Made by a program: the position numbers and the translations under genes. Below the pieces are notes generated by a model, which was not told the origin of the DNA, made no database searches, and was given only the letters and a program-made list of their open reading frames with translations. This document shows, piece by piece, positions 17,064-26,179 of a DNA stretch of 64,000 bases (the first letter of the stretch is position 1; each line of letters begins with the position of its first letter). This stretch comes from Streptosporangium carneum (GTDB lineage: Bacteria; Actinomycetota; Actinomycetes; Streptosporangiales; Streptosporangiaceae): the NCBI RefSeq assembly GCF_027922005.1, contig NZ_BSEV01000014.1, positions 1-64,000 on the forward strand. Direction: 5' to 3'.

Positions 17064-18236
17064 CCGCACGACGCAGCAGGGGTGACGGTGGCCTGCACTG
17101 GGACGAGGCTCGGGAGCGCTGGATCGCCTCGGTGACGGTCGGCTACACCCCGGCGGGCAAGCGCATCGTGAAGAAGGCCAGCGGCAGGACCAAGACGGAG
17201 GCGAAGGACAAGCTCAAGGAGATCATCAGGGACTACGACGACGGGCTGGCCATCGCACCGGCCAACTACACCGTCACCGATGCCGTGAGGTACTGGCTCC
17301 AGCACGGTCTGGCCGGACGGTCGGCCACCACGGTGACGATGTACACCACGTTCGCCGACAAGCACGTGATCCCGACGCTGGGTGCCCGCAAGCTGCGTGA
17401 CCTATCGGTGGAGGACGTCGACCGGTGGCTGGCGGGCAAGAGGAGTGAGCTGAGCACGCGGTCCCTCAAGCTGATCCACGGCATCCTCAACCGGTCGGTG
17501 AGGAGCGCCATGCGTCGCGACAAGGTGAAGCGGAACGTCGTGGACCTCTGCGAGATCCCCGAGGGACGTGAGGGCCGTACCTCCAAGGCACTCACGCTCG
17601 CACAGGCCAGCGCCATCGTCGCCCTGGCGGAGAGAGCCAACGCGCGGATGCGGGCGTACATCGTGCTCTCGCTGCTGATCGGTGCCCGTACCGAGGAGTT
17701 GCGCGCGCTCCTGTGGTCGCATGTCGTCGCGTTCGACGGGGAGCGCGGGGCGTGGTCTCCGGTGGCCGATGCGGGGTGGGAGCACGAGGAGTTCGCGATC
17801 TACGTCTGGCGGTCGGTGCGGCAGAAGGGAGACACCAAGACCGTCAAGTCGCGCCGTTCCCTCAAGCTCCCCCGGCGGTGCGTCGAGGCGCTGCGAATGC
17901 TCCGGGAGGAACAGGAGAAGGCGGGCGGGAGGCTCGCCGACACGGAGGGTCTCGGTCTTCCCCACCTCGAAGGGAACCCCCATGAGTGCGAGCAATGTCC
18001 GGCGGGAGATGCGGAAGATCATCGAGAAGGCGGGGCTTCGGGGCACCGACTGGACTCCCCGCGAGATGCGGCACAGCTTCGTCTCGCTGCCGTCGGACTC
18101 GGGCGTCCCCATCGAGGACATCTCACGCCGCGCCGGGCACCGGAACACGGTGCTCACGGAGACCGTCTACAGGAAGCAGATCCGCCCCGTGCTCATGCAG
18201 GGCGCTGAGGCGATGGATGAGATCTTCAAGAGTTAG
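17060..18236 (+). pseudogene. int: Tyrosine integrase split by +1 frameshift
   Basis: The frame from ATG 17060 encodes an AP2-like DNA-binding N-terminus (DGGLHWDEARERWIASVTVG), a SAM-like core-binding domain and the first catalytic Arg (LIGARTEELRAL). Near 17951-17957 the sequence CTCGGTC appears to carry one extra G; the family sequence VFPTSKGTPMSASNVRR resumes in the next frame and runs through the catalytic RHSF, GHR and TVYRKQ (Tyr nucleophile) to a stop at 18234-18236. The first frame instead continues with unrelated sequence to 18208. Lacking the second catalytic half, the product should not recombine. A sequencing error is the alternative. Confidence 0.8.
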
Positions 18237-18244
18237 TCACCCAC

Positions 18245-18272
18245 ACCCCGTTCCGCAGATCAGGAACGGGGT
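18245..18272. terminator. Hairpin between integrase and tRNA-Val
   Basis: Perfect 10-bp stem ACCCCGTTCC / GGAACGGGGT with an 8-nt loop, 8 bp beyond the CCA end of the tRNA and 8 bp after the integrase stop. It can serve both strands. Near-identical hairpins accompany the two other att copies. Confidence 0.75.
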
Positions 18273-18280
18273 GTTCTGGC

Positions 18281-18355
18281 TGGTGGGCACTACTGGGTTC
18301 GAACCAGTGACATCTCGCTTGTAAGGCGAGCGCTCTACCGCTGAGCTAAGCGCCC
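18281..18355 (-). tRNA. tRNA-Val (anticodon TAC)
   Basis: The minus strand folds as a full cloverleaf: 7-bp acceptor GGGCGCT with AGTGCCC, D-arm GCTC/GAGC, anticodon arm CTCGC-CTTACAA-GCGAG, T-arm ACTGG-TTCGAAC-CCAGT, discriminator A and encoded CCA. The anticodon is TAC. It is the integration target of the adjacent element and was kept intact by the element's own copy of the 3' half. Confidence 0.95.
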
Positions 18356-18387
18356 CTGTCATCCCGTCGTACAGACGAGATAACACC

Positions 18388-19335
18388 TTACGCCACCGGA
18401 GGGGACTTCAGCACATCAAGCGACCATGTGCTTCCCGCGTCCGGGTGCCCGGCGGCGCGCCAGCCCAGGAGGGCGGCGCCGAGCATGCCCGCGTTCACGC
18501 CCAGGGCGGCGGGGCGGATCGGGGGGGCCTCGCGGAAGGTCAGGCGTTTCTGGAGGCGTTCGGCCAGGGGGTCGGACAGCAGGTGGCCCGCCTCCGACAG
18601 GCCGCCGCCCAGGACGATCGCGGCGGGGTCCAGCAGGAGCGTGTAGGTGGCCAGGGCGAGGGAGAGCGCCTCGACGGCGTCGTTCCAGACTCCGGTGGCC
18701 ACGGGGTCGCCGGCGGCGGTCAGCGCGGCCACCTGCTCGGCCGTGGCGGGCGAGGAGGCCCTGGCGGAGTAGCGGCGGCTCACGGCTGAGGCGGAGGCGT
18801 AGGTCTCGAGACAGCCGATCTGGCCGCAGGCGCACGGCTCGCCGTCGGGGAAGACCGGGATGTGGCCGATCTCGCCGCCCCAGCCCGCGCTTCCGCCGTA
18901 CGGCTCGCCGTGCACGACCACGGCGCCCGCGATGCCGGTTCCGATGGGCAGGAACAGGAATTCGGAGATCTCGCGGCCCGCGCCGAGAACGCTCTCCGCG
19001 AGACCTCCGGTGCGCACGTCGTGTCCGAGCATGACCGGAACGTCCAGCGGGACGAGGTCCTCGGCGGGGACGTTGCGCCAGCCGATGTTGGCGGAGTAGA
19101 GCGCCGCCTCCGGCGTGACCAGTCCCGGAACGGCGAGGCCGACTCCGGCGGGGAGGCCGCCGCCCGCGGCGGCGAGGTCGTCGATGAAGGAGCGGATCGC
19201 CTGGACGACGGCCGCCGGTCCCCTCTCACGGGGAGTGTCACGGCGTCTGGTGAGAGCGATCTCTCCCGAGCGGGTGACGAGGCCTCCCTTCATGGCCGTG
19301 CCGCCGACGTCAAGGGCCACAACGAAGGAGCTCAT
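18388..19335 (-). CDS. ROK family sugar kinase
   Basis: Encodes 315 residues. The N-terminus FVVALDVGGTAMKGGLV is the phosphate-binding loop of the ASKHA fold; GHIPVFPDGEPCACGQIGCLE is the ROK zinc signature (His plus CxCGxxGCxE). No N-terminal helix-turn-helix is present, so it is an enzyme rather than a NagC/XylR-type repressor. ROK kinases phosphorylate glucose, N-acetylglucosamine or related sugars; the substrate cannot be told. ATG 19335 fits the family start. An inverted repeat upstream (19413-19445) may control it. Confidence 0.85.
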   Translation of the reverse strand: MSSFVVALDVGGTAMKGGLVTRSGEIALTRRRDTPRERGPAAVVQAIRSFIDDLAAAGGGLPAGVGLAVPGLVTPEAALYSANIGWRNVPAEDLVPLDVPVMLGHDVRTGGLAESVLGAGREISEFLFLPIGTGIAGAVVVHGEPYGGSAGWGGEIGHIPVFPDGEPCACGQIGCLETYASASAVSRRYSARASSPATAEQVAALTAAGDPVATGVWNDAVEALSLALATYTLLLDPAAIVLGGGLSEAGHLLSDPLAERLQKRLTFREAPPIRPAALGVNAGMLGAALLGWRAAGHPDAGSTWSLDVLKSPPVA

Positions 19336-19412
19336 GCACGCATCCAGCAGTTCGAAGGGAGGGGTCCGAGCCTGACCATAATGCATGGCGATAACACCAC
19401 ATCACCACAGAT

Positions 19413-19445
19413 GCCCATAAATGCGCTTAAAGCAGATTTATGAGC
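19413..19445. promoter_or_regulatory. Inverted repeat upstream of the ROK gene
   Basis: GCCCATAAAT (19413-19422) and ATTTATGAGC (19436-19445) pair at 9 of 10 positions around a 13-nt AT-rich spacer. AT-rich sequence is rare in this window, so an operator or promoter element is likely. It also lies directly after the upstream gene's stop and could act as terminator. Confidence 0.4.
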
Positions 19446-19446
19446 A

Positions 19447-19770
19447 CTAATGGACTCGGCCCAGGACTCGGTTCAACGCCGCCTCGACCTCGTCGGACAG
19501 CTCCTTCGACAGGCCGGGCGCGCCGGCCGCACACGCCCTCTCGTCCGCCCTGGCGGGGCGCACCGATCCACAGGAACGGCACTCGACCTCGCCGAGCCTG
19601 CAGATGAGCGACACGGAGCCGCACGAGGAGCACGTGTCGAGATCGAGGTCGTGCGTGCGCTGACAGTCCGGGCAGACGAGCACCTGGGTCTCCCCGCGCA
19701 CCCCGCGCTTCCACGGGCTGGCGCCGCGGATCGGGTCGGTCTGCCTGGCCCCGCAGGAGAAGCAGGGCAT
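19447..19770 (-). CDS. Small zinc-ribbon protein
   Basis: A 107-residue protein with four Cys pairs: CFSCG, CPDCQ, CSSCG and CRSCG, spaced as two zinc ribbons, followed by a short helical tail (LSDEVEAALNRVLG). ATG 19770 follows GGAGG closely. Similar proteins are widespread hypothetical proteins in actinobacteria. A nucleic-acid or protein binding role is plausible but unproven. Confidence 0.65.
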   Translation of the reverse strand: MPCFSCGARQTDPIRGASPWKRGVRGETQVLVCPDCQRTHDLDLDTCSSCGSVSLICRLGEVECRSCGSVRPARADERACAAGAPGLSKELSDEVEAALNRVLGRVH

Positions 19771-19828
19771 GATCGCCTCCGGAGGTCGCGGCCCGCGAAC
19801 GCCTCGTCGACGCCCGCGGGCCCACCGC

Positions 19829-20287
19829 TTAGGAAAGTTCGGCGAGCACCTTGAGGTACTCGGCGATGTCGCGCGCCTGAGGAATCGGGTTCACGACGCT
19901 CCAGCGGACCACGCCCTCGCCGTCGATGACGAAGGTGCCACGCGTCGCGACGCCCTTTGCCTCATCGAACACACCGTACGCCCGGGCGACCTGCCCGTGC
20001 GGCCAGAAGTCGGACAGGAGCGGGAAGGTGTAGCCCTCCTGGTCGGCCCAGGCGCGGTGGGTGAACATGGAGTCGACCGAGACAGTGATCACCTGGACGT
20101 CGTCGGGCGCCTTGGCGACGAACTCGTCGCGGATGGCACAGAGTTCGCCGTGGCAGACGCTGCTGAACGCGAGAGGGTAGAAGATCAGCACAATTTTTTT
20201 GCCCCGATGGTCCGAAAGCTTGACCGGGGTGCCGTGCTGGTCCTTCAGTTCGAAGTCCGGAGCCGCGAGGCCCACCTCTACCGTCAT
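19829..20287 (-). CDS. AhpE-like peroxiredoxin
   Basis: A 152-residue thioredoxin-fold protein. VGLAAPDFELKDQHG is the N-terminal peroxiredoxin motif and YPLAFSSVCHGELC holds the peroxidatic Cys in the AhpE/Bcp-type PxxFxxxC context; a second Cys follows four residues later. The later FWPHGQVARAYGVFDEAKG and TFVID segments complete the fold. It reduces hydroperoxides. ATG 20287 was preferred over 20305 because AAAGGAC precedes it and family members start near VEVG. Confidence 0.9.
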   Translation of the reverse strand: MTVEVGLAAPDFELKDQHGTPVKLSDHRGKKIVLIFYPLAFSSVCHGELCAIRDEFVAKAPDDVQVITVSVDSMFTHRAWADQEGYTFPLLSDFWPHGQVARAYGVFDEAKGVATRGTFVIDGEGVVRWSVVNPIPQARDIAEYLKVLAELS

Positions 20288-20328
20288 GTCCAAAGGTCCT
20301 TTCATGGGATGACCTGCAAGGTCATCAT

Positions 20329-20362
20329 CCTGCCGTACGGCTCGCCCGAGCCGTACGGCAGG
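20329..20362. terminator. Strong hairpin between DUF3052 and peroxiredoxin genes
   Basis: Sixteen-base arms (20329-20344 and 20347-20362, CCTGCCGTACGGCTCG and its complement) form a nearly perfect palindrome just after the DUF3052 stop on the minus strand. Confidence 0.8.
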
Positions 20363-20371
20363 GCGGAACCT

Positions 20372-20800
20372 TTACCGGCGCGCCCTGGGCGTGACCAGCC
20401 TCGTGCCCGACCAGTCGGGGGCAGCGCTGATGCTGCTCGTCTGCGAGAGACCCGCCGTCGTGGCGTCCTCCCCGATGTCACTGGGCTCCACGTGCCCCTC
20501 GCGGCCTGCCTTCGGAGTGAGCAGCCAGATCTGGCCGCCGTCACTCAGATTGGTCACCACACCGCTCAGGGCGTCGAACAGATCACCGTCACCGTCGCGC
20601 CACCACAGCAGCACGACGTCGACGACGTCCTCGAAGTCCTCATCGACCAGTTCGTTGCCGGTCAGCTCCTCGATGGAGTCGCGCAGATCGTCGTCGGCGT
20701 CCTCGTCCCAGCCGACCTCCTGCACCACCTGACCCGGCTTGAGGCCGAGTCGTTCGGCCAGGCCGCGTTCGCCCTGCGCCTGACCCGCGGTCGCGCTCAC
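20372..20800 (-). CDS. DUF3052 family protein
   Basis: Encodes 142 residues: LAERLGLKPGQVVQEVGWDE, DDDLRDSIEELTG, VDVVLLWWRDGDGDLFDAL, then NLSDGGQIWLLTPKAGREGHV. This is DUF3052, an actinobacteria-restricted protein that sits divergently next to aceE in many genomes; the function is not firmly known. GTG 20800 has an AGGAGGG site. The intergenic stretch 20801-20923 holds its promoter. Confidence 0.85.
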   Translation of the reverse strand: MSATAGQAQGERGLAERLGLKPGQVVQEVGWDEDADDDLRDSIEELTGNELVDEDFEDVVDVVLLWWRDGDGDLFDALSGVVTNLSDGGQIWLLTPKAGREGHVEPSDIGEDATTAGLSQTSSISAAPDWSGTRLVTPRARR

Positions 20801-20923
20801 GTTTGTCCCTCCTGCTTGGATGGCACCGCAGCTACACGGTGCTCAAAGTGCTTCGGCACAGTCCACACGCTGTGACCCTCGGTCGTCAACGGTCGCCACG
20901 GCAACGACTGGGCTACGTATGAA

Positions 20924-21331
20924 TTAGTCCGACAAAAATGACAAACGGACCTGGCGTTCCCGATTGTCGACGTTGAGATCCACCACGGCGATGGACTGCC
21001 AGGTGCCCAGTGCGAGCCGCCCGGCGAGGACCGGGACGGTGGCGTACGGTGGAACGAGGGCCGGCATGACATGCGACCGTCCATGCCCTCTGGATCCGTG
21101 CGCATGCCTCCACCTCTCGTCGGCGGGAAGCAGGTCTCCCAGCGCCGCGATCAGGTCGTCGTCGCTGCCCGAGCCGAGCTCGATCAGCGCGATCCCCGCG
21201 GTCGCGTGCGGCACGAAGACGTGCAGCAGCCCGTCGCCTCCACACGACCGGGCGAAGCTCTCGCACTCGGAGGTGATGTCGTGCACCCGCTCACGGGAGC
21301 CCGTCACCACCTCGATCATCTGAGATCTCAC
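20924..21331 (-). CDS. YjbQ/UPF0047 family protein
   Basis: About 135 residues. The conserved GLLHVFVPHATAGIALIE and, after a GHGRSHVMPAL segment, GTWQSIAVVDLNVDNRERQV define the YjbQ family, whose His residues form a metal/phosphate site; some members show thiamin-phosphate synthase activity. GTG 21331 and ATG 21319 are both possible starts. It lies between DUF3052 and the divergent aceE gene. Confidence 0.85.
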   Translation of the reverse strand: MRSQMIEVVTGSRERVHDITSECESFARSCGGDGLLHVFVPHATAGIALIELGSGSDDDLIAALGDLLPADERWRHAHGSRGHGRSHVMPALVPPYATVPVLAGRLALGTWQSIAVVDLNVDNRERQVRLSFLSD

Positions 21332-21736
21332 ATACCGATCCTACGATCCACGCTGAGCTGGGACGACGATCGAGGGCCGCGGACCCGCCCCGCCGACACG
21401 CCGGCCGCGCCGTACGGGCACGCGGGAACGGTCCCGGCGCCGCGTCGCCTTCTCACCGCCAGGGGCCGTTACCCCGCCGGCGCCCGCTTTCCCATTCCTC
21501 GAAAGACACCGCGGAGCGCTCTGGTTCACTCCGCCCCGAACCTCCTGAAAGACCCGAAGCCCATGTACCCTTTGGGGACAATTCGTCCTACCATCGGTGG
21601 TCTAGGCCACTTATGCACCCCTGCCAGCAGGGACTTCCTGGTTACCGGTCAGTAGAGATGCACTTTCCGGGGTAAGCGACCAGGATGGAAGACGACCTAC
21701 ACCAGACAAAAGTCCATCCTCGGAAGGCGAGACCCA

Positions 21737-24484
21737 GTGGCTTCCGGACGCCAGCGTTTCTCGGTCATCAGCGACGGCCTACCCAGCCAGCTCCCTGATG
21801 TCGACCCCAGCGAGACCCAGGAGTGGCTCGAGTCGCTCGACAACGTCATCAAGACGGAAGGTCGCACTCGGGCCCGTTATCTGATGCTTCGCCTACTGGA
21901 GCGGGCCCGCGAACACCAGGTCGGCGTTCCCGGCCTGCGCAGCACCGACTACATCAACACCATTCCCCCGGAACGGGAGCCGTGGTTCCCCGGCGACGAG
22001 TACGTCGAGCGACGGATCCGCGCGTACACCCGGTGGAACGCGGCCGTCATGGTGACGCGCGCCAACGCCCGCACCAACGTCGGCGGGCACATCGCCACCT
22101 ACGCCTCGGCCGCGTCGCTCTACGAGGTGGGCTTCAACCACTTCTTCCGCGGCAAGGACCACGGCGAGTCCGGCGACCAGGTCTTCATCCAGGGCCACGC
22201 GGCGCCGGGCATCTACGCCCGCGCGTTCCTCGAGGGCCGCCTCAACGAGGCGCAGCTCGACGCCTTCCGGCAGGAGCTGTCGCACGGTTTCAAGGGCCTG
22301 CCCTCCTACCCGCACCCGCGCCTGATGCCGGACTTCTGGGAGTTCCCCACGGTGTCCATGGGGCTCGGGCCGATCGGCGCGATCTACCAGGCCCGGTTCA
22401 ACCGCTACCTGCTGAACCGGAAGATCAAGGACACCAGCCGCAGCCACGTGTGGTGCTACCTCGGCGACGGCGAGATGGACGAGCCCGAGTCGCTCGGCGC
22501 GATCGGCCTGGCCGCCCGTGAGGAGCTGGACAACCTCACCTTCGTCATCAACTGCAACCTGCAGCGTCTCGACGGCCCCGTACGCGGCAACGGCAAGATC
22601 ATTCAGGAGCTCGAGTCCTACTTCAGGGGCGCGGGCTGGAATGTCATCAAGGTCGTGTGGGGCCGCGACTGGGACCCGCTGCTGGCCGCCGACGTCGACG
22701 GCGTCCTGGTCAACAAGATGAACACCGTCCCCGACGGCCAGTTCCAGACCTACTCCGTCGAGAGCGGCGAGTACATCCGCGAGGACTTCTTCGGCGGCGA
22801 CCCGCGCCTGCGCAAGATGGTCGAGCACCTTTCGGACGAGGACATCCGCAAGCTGTCGCGCGGCGGTCACGACTACCGCAAGGTCTACGCGGCCTACAAG
22901 GCGGCGCGCGAGCACGTCGGCCAGCCGACGGTCATCCTCGCCCAGACCATCAAGGGCTGGACCCTGGGCAAGGACTTCGAGGCGCGCAACGCGACGCACC
23001 AGATGAAGAAGATGTCCAAGGCCGACCTCAAGGAGTTCCGCGACCGGCTGTACCTCCCGATCCCGGACTCCGCGCTCGAGGGCGACCTGCCGCCCTACTT
23101 CCACCCGGGCGAGAACGACCCCGAGATCCAGTACATGAAGGAGCGCCGCGCGGCCCTGGGCGGTTTCCTGCCCAAGCGCGTGGTCCGCGCCAAGCCGATC
23201 ACCCTGCCGGGCGACGCGGCCTACGCCCAGCTCAAGAAGGGCTCCGGCAAGCAGAACGTCGCCACGACCATGGCGTTCGTCCGGCTGCTCAAGGACCTCA
23301 TGCGCGACAAGGAGATCGGCCACAGGTTCGTGCCGGTCATCCCGGACGAGGCGCGCACCTTCGGTCTCGACGCGATCTTCCCGACCGCCAAGATCTACTC
23401 GCCGCACGGCCAGACCTACGACGCCGTCGACCGCGAGCTGCTGCTGTCCTACAAGGAGTCGACCGAGGGTCAGATCCTGCACGAGGGCATCAGCGAGTCG
23501 GGCTCGATGGCCTCGACGATCGCCGTCGGCACGTCGTACGCCACGCACGGCGAGCACATGATCCCGGTCTACATCTTCTACTCGATGTTCGGCTGGCAGC
23601 GCACCGCCGACCAGATGTGGCAGCTCGCCGACCAGATGGGCCGGGGTTTCCTGCTGGGCGCCACCGCGGGCCGCACCACCCTGAACGGCGAGGGCCTGCA
23701 GCACGAGGACGGCCACACCCCGCTGACCGCCTCGACGAACCCGGCGGCGGTGTCCTACGACCCGTCGTGGGCCTTCGAGCTGGCGCACATCGTCAAGGAC
23801 GGCCTGCGGAGGATGTACGGCGAGCAGCCGGAGAACGTCTTCTACTACCTGACCGTCTACAACGAGCCGTACGCCCAGCCCGCCGAGCCCGCGGACCTGG
23901 ACGTGCAGGGCCTGCTCAAGGGCCTGTACCGCTTCGCCCCCGCTCCCGCGGTCGCCGGCCCCAGGGCCAACATCCTGGCCTCGGGCGTGGCCGGTCCCTG
24001 GGCCGTGGAGGCCCAGCGGATGCTGGCCGAGGAGTGGGGCGTCGCGGCCGAGGTCTGGTCGGCCACCTCCTGGACGGAGCTGCGCCGGGAGGCGCTGGCC
24101 GTCGAGGAGCACAACCTGCTCAACCCCGACTCCGAGCAGCGGGTGCCGTACGTCACCCGGGCGCTGTCGGCGGCCCAGGGGCCGTTCGTGGGCGTCAGCG
24201 ACTACATGCGCGCGGTGCAGGACCAGATCGCCCAGTGGGTTCCGGGTGAGTGGACCTCGCTCGGCACCGACGGCTTCGGCCTGTCGGACACCCGTTCCGC
24301 GCTTCGCCGCCACTTCCACGTGGACGCGGCCTCGATCACGCTGGCCGTGCTCACCCAGCTGGTCAGGCGCGGCGAGCTCGACGGGCGGGTGCTGAAGGAG
24401 GCCATCGCCAAGTACCACCTGAAGAACGGCGTCACCGAGGCCGGTGGCGTCGAGAGCAACGACACGCAGTCCATGGGACTGTGA
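21737..24484 (+). CDS. aceE: Pyruvate dehydrogenase E1 component, homodimeric type
   Basis: A full-length 915-residue protein. It has the N-terminal [13 protein letters not shown] and [20 protein letters not shown] segments, the thiamine-diphosphate motif [13 protein letters not shown]...NLTFVINCN (about residues 241-275) and the later transketolase-like domains ([37 protein letters not shown]). It decarboxylates pyruvate and passes the acetyl group to E2, feeding acetyl-CoA synthesis. GTG 21737 follows a GGAAGGCGAG site. The gene is monocistronic, with its own terminator at 24496-24529. No E2 or E3 genes are adjacent, as usual in actinomycetes. Confidence 0.97.
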   Translation: MASGRQRFSVISDGLPSQLPDVDPSETQEWLESLDNVIKTEGRTRARYLMLRLLERAREHQVGVPGLRSTDYINTIPPEREPWFPGDEYVERRIRAYTRWNAAVMVTRANARTNVGGHIATYASAASLYEVGFNHFFRGKDHGESGDQVFIQGHAAPGIYARAFLEGRLNEAQLDAFRQELSHGFKGLPSYPHPRLMPDFWEFPTVSMGLGPIGAIYQARFNRYLLNRKIKDTSRSHVWCYLGDGEMDEPESLGAIGLAAREELDNLTFVINCNLQRLDGPVRGNGKIIQELESYFRGAGWNVIKVVWGRDWDPLLAADVDGVLVNKMNTVPDGQFQTYSVESGEYIREDFFGGDPRLRKMVEHLSDEDIRKLSRGGHDYRKVYAAYKAAREHVGQPTVILAQTIKGWTLGKDFEARNATHQMKKMSKADLKEFRDRLYLPIPDSALEGDLPPYFHPGENDPEIQYMKERRAALGGFLPKRVVRAKPITLPGDAAYAQLKKGSGKQNVATTMAFVRLLKDLMRDKEIGHRFVPVIPDEARTFGLDAIFPTAKIYSPHGQTYDAVDRELLLSYKESTEGQILHEGISESGSMASTIAVGTSYATHGEHMIPVYIFYSMFGWQRTADQMWQLADQMGRGFLLGATAGRTTLNGEGLQHEDGHTPLTASTNPAAVSYDPSWAFELAHIVKDGLRRMYGEQPENVFYYLTVYNEPYAQPAEPADLDVQGLLKGLYRFAPAPAVAGPRANILASGVAGPWAVEAQRMLAEEWGVAAEVWSATSWTELRREALAVEEHNLLNPDSEQRVPYVTRALSAAQGPFVGVSDYMRAVQDQIAQWVPGEWTSLGTDGFGLSDTRSALRRHFHVDAASITLAVLTQLVRRGELDGRVLKEAIAKYHLKNGVTEAGGVESNDTQSMGL

Positions 24485-24495
24485 GGTGATCACTG

Positions 24496-24529
24496 CCGGG
24501 CGGGTCCTTCTATGGAAGGCCTCGCCCGG
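24496..24529 (+). terminator. Terminator after aceE
   Basis: Interrupted stem: CCGGGCG (24496-24502) with CGCCCGG (24523-24529) and an inner CCTTC/GAAGG, starting 12 bp after the stop. Confidence 0.7.
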
Positions 24530-24580
24530 TTAGTGTGGAATCGCTTCCCCCGGCGAAGAATTCGATTCGAGGGGGGCTTC

Positions 24581-26167
24581 ATGCGAAGAATCCTGGCGGC
24601 CGTCACCGCGACGACGGTCCTTTCCACCGCTCTGGCCGCCTGCGGCAGCAGCAACGGACCCGGCGGGTACGGTGCCGTGGCTGACATCTCCGAGCCGAGT
24701 CCCCCGCCGACCCCGGCCACGCCGTCGAGCGTCGGCACGGCTCCGGGCACGGCCTCGCCCGGCCAGATCGCCTGGGGTCCGTGCACGGACATCAAACGCC
24801 CCGACGGGGCGACCCCTCGCCCCGACCCGAGGTTCCAGTGCGGGAGGCTCAGAGTCCCGCTCGACTACAACAGGCCGAACGGCGACACGCTGGACATGGC
24901 GGTGATCCGGATCCAGGCCACCGAGCCCGGCAGGCGGCTCGGCTCCCTGGTGTTCAACTTCGGCGGCCCCGGCGCGTCGGGCGTCGACACCATGGCCCAG
25001 TCCTACAAGATCTTCTCCAGTCTGAACACCCGGTACGACCTGGTCAGCTTCGACCCGCCCGGGGTCGAGCGCACCGCGGGCGTCAGGTGCGGCACGGACA
25101 GGGAGATGGACCGGTTCCTCTCCATGGACACCCAGGCCACCAACGCGGCCGAGCGGGCCGAGCAGGAAAAGACGATCAAGAACTTCGTCGAGGCCTGCAA
25201 GCGCACCTCGGGCAAGGTCCTGCCCTACGTCGGCACGGTCAACGCCGCCCGCGACATGGACCGGCTCCGCCAGGCGCTGGGCGACAAACAGCTCAACTAC
25301 TTCGGCATCTCGTACGGCACACAGCTCGGCGCCGTGTACGCGACCCAGTTCCCCAAGAAGGTGCACCGCTTCGCGCTGGACGGCCCGCTGGACCCGAGCG
25401 TCACGTTGGAGCAGCGTTCGCTGGCCCAGACGACCGCGTTCCAGAAGTCCTACGACGCCTTCCTGCAGGACTGCATCAAGGGGCCCGGCGAGTGCGAGGT
25501 GGGCGCCGACGCGTCCGTCGCGAACAAGAACGTCGAGACCTTCCTCAACGATCTCAGGATCAACCCGCTGCCGGTCGGCGACCGCAAGCTGACCCAGGGG
25601 CTGGCCGTGACCGGCGTCACCGCCGCGCTGTACTCGGACCTGACCTGGCCGCTGCTCGAGCAGGGGCTGAGCCGGGGCTTCAAGGGCGACGGCCGGATCC
25701 TGCTGTACCTGGCGGACGCCTACAACGCGCGCATGCCCGACGGGTCGTACGCGACCATCATGAGCAGCTTCCCGGCCATCACCTGCGTGGACACCTCGGA
25801 GCGGCCGAGCCGCAAGGAGCTGGCGAAGACCGAGGAGGCCTCCAAGAAGATCTCCCCGCTGTTCGGCGGCTCGGGGATGGGCGCCATCTGCTCGATGTGG
25901 CCGGTGCCCGGCAGCGACGAGGCCAGGAAGATAGACGCGACGGGCTCGGCCCCGATCCTGGTCATCGGGGGCACGGGCGACCCCGCCACGCCGTACGAGT
26001 GGGCGCCGAGGCTGACCGAACAGCTCAGAACAGGCGTGCTGGTCACCTACAAGGGTGAGGGCCACGGGGCCTACCTGTCCGGCGACTCGTGCGTCAAGAA
26101 GCTCACCGACGGCTACCTGCTCGACGGCAAGGTGCCGGCGAACGGCGCCGTCTGCCCGTCGTCGTGA
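24581..26167 (+). CDS. Secreted lipoprotein alpha/beta hydrolase, tripeptidyl aminopeptidase family
   Basis: Encodes 528 residues. The lipoprotein signal RRILAAVTATTVLSTALAAC ends with Cys at about residue 21. The hydrolase has the oxyanion region FNFGGPGASGVD, nucleophile elbow FGISYGTQLG (Ser about residue 245), Asp region GTGDPATPYEWA and catalytic His in GEGHGAY, with a C-terminal TAP-like domain. This matches the SlpD/SlpE-type tripeptidyl aminopeptidases (S33) of streptomycetes, which trim N-terminal tripeptides from exported proteins. ATG 24581 follows AGGGGGGC. Confidence 0.88.
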   Translation: MRRILAAVTATTVLSTALAACGSSNGPGGYGAVADISEPSPPPTPATPSSVGTAPGTASPGQIAWGPCTDIKRPDGATPRPDPRFQCGRLRVPLDYNRPNGDTLDMAVIRIQATEPGRRLGSLVFNFGGPGASGVDTMAQSYKIFSSLNTRYDLVSFDPPGVERTAGVRCGTDREMDRFLSMDTQATNAAERAEQEKTIKNFVEACKRTSGKVLPYVGTVNAARDMDRLRQALGDKQLNYFGISYGTQLGAVYATQFPKKVHRFALDGPLDPSVTLEQRSLAQTTAFQKSYDAFLQDCIKGPGECEVGADASVANKNVETFLNDLRINPLPVGDRKLTQGLAVTGVTAALYSDLTWPLLEQGLSRGFKGDGRILLYLADAYNARMPDGSYATIMSSFPAITCVDTSERPSRKELAKTEEASKKISPLFGGSGMGAICSMWPVPGSDEARKIDATGSAPILVIGGTGDPATPYEWAPRLTEQLRTGVLVTYKGEGHGAYLSGDSCVKKLTDGYLLDGKVPANGAVCPSS

Positions 26168-26179
26168 GCGGCTCGCGCG

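Larger units (their letters stand above)
8577..18330. mobile_element. Degenerate AICE-like integrated element at tRNA-Val(TAC)
   Basis: The interval of about 9.75 kb lies between the two copies of the 31-bp tRNA-Val core. The tRNA-proximal end carries GntR regulator, replication initiator, excisionase and tyrosine integrase in the pSAM2-like order with overlapping starts. No TraB/FtsK-type translocase is present, so self-transfer genes are lost or never existed. The distal part contains transposase relics, a toxin-immunity remnant and small accessory genes. A partial att copy at 14312-14374 divides the region and suggests two successive insertions or a rearrangement. The frameshift in the integrase suggests immobility. 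Confidence 0.75.

Noticed and set aside
17060-18236. Programmed frameshifting in the integrase
   Set aside because: No slippery heptamer or downstream structure typical of IS or phage frameshifts is visible at CTCGGTC; a simple insertion explains it.
21893-24493. 866-codon open frame on the minus strand across aceE
   Set aside because: High-GC antisense shadow of aceE; Val/Leu/Gly/Asp-rich composition without any family match.
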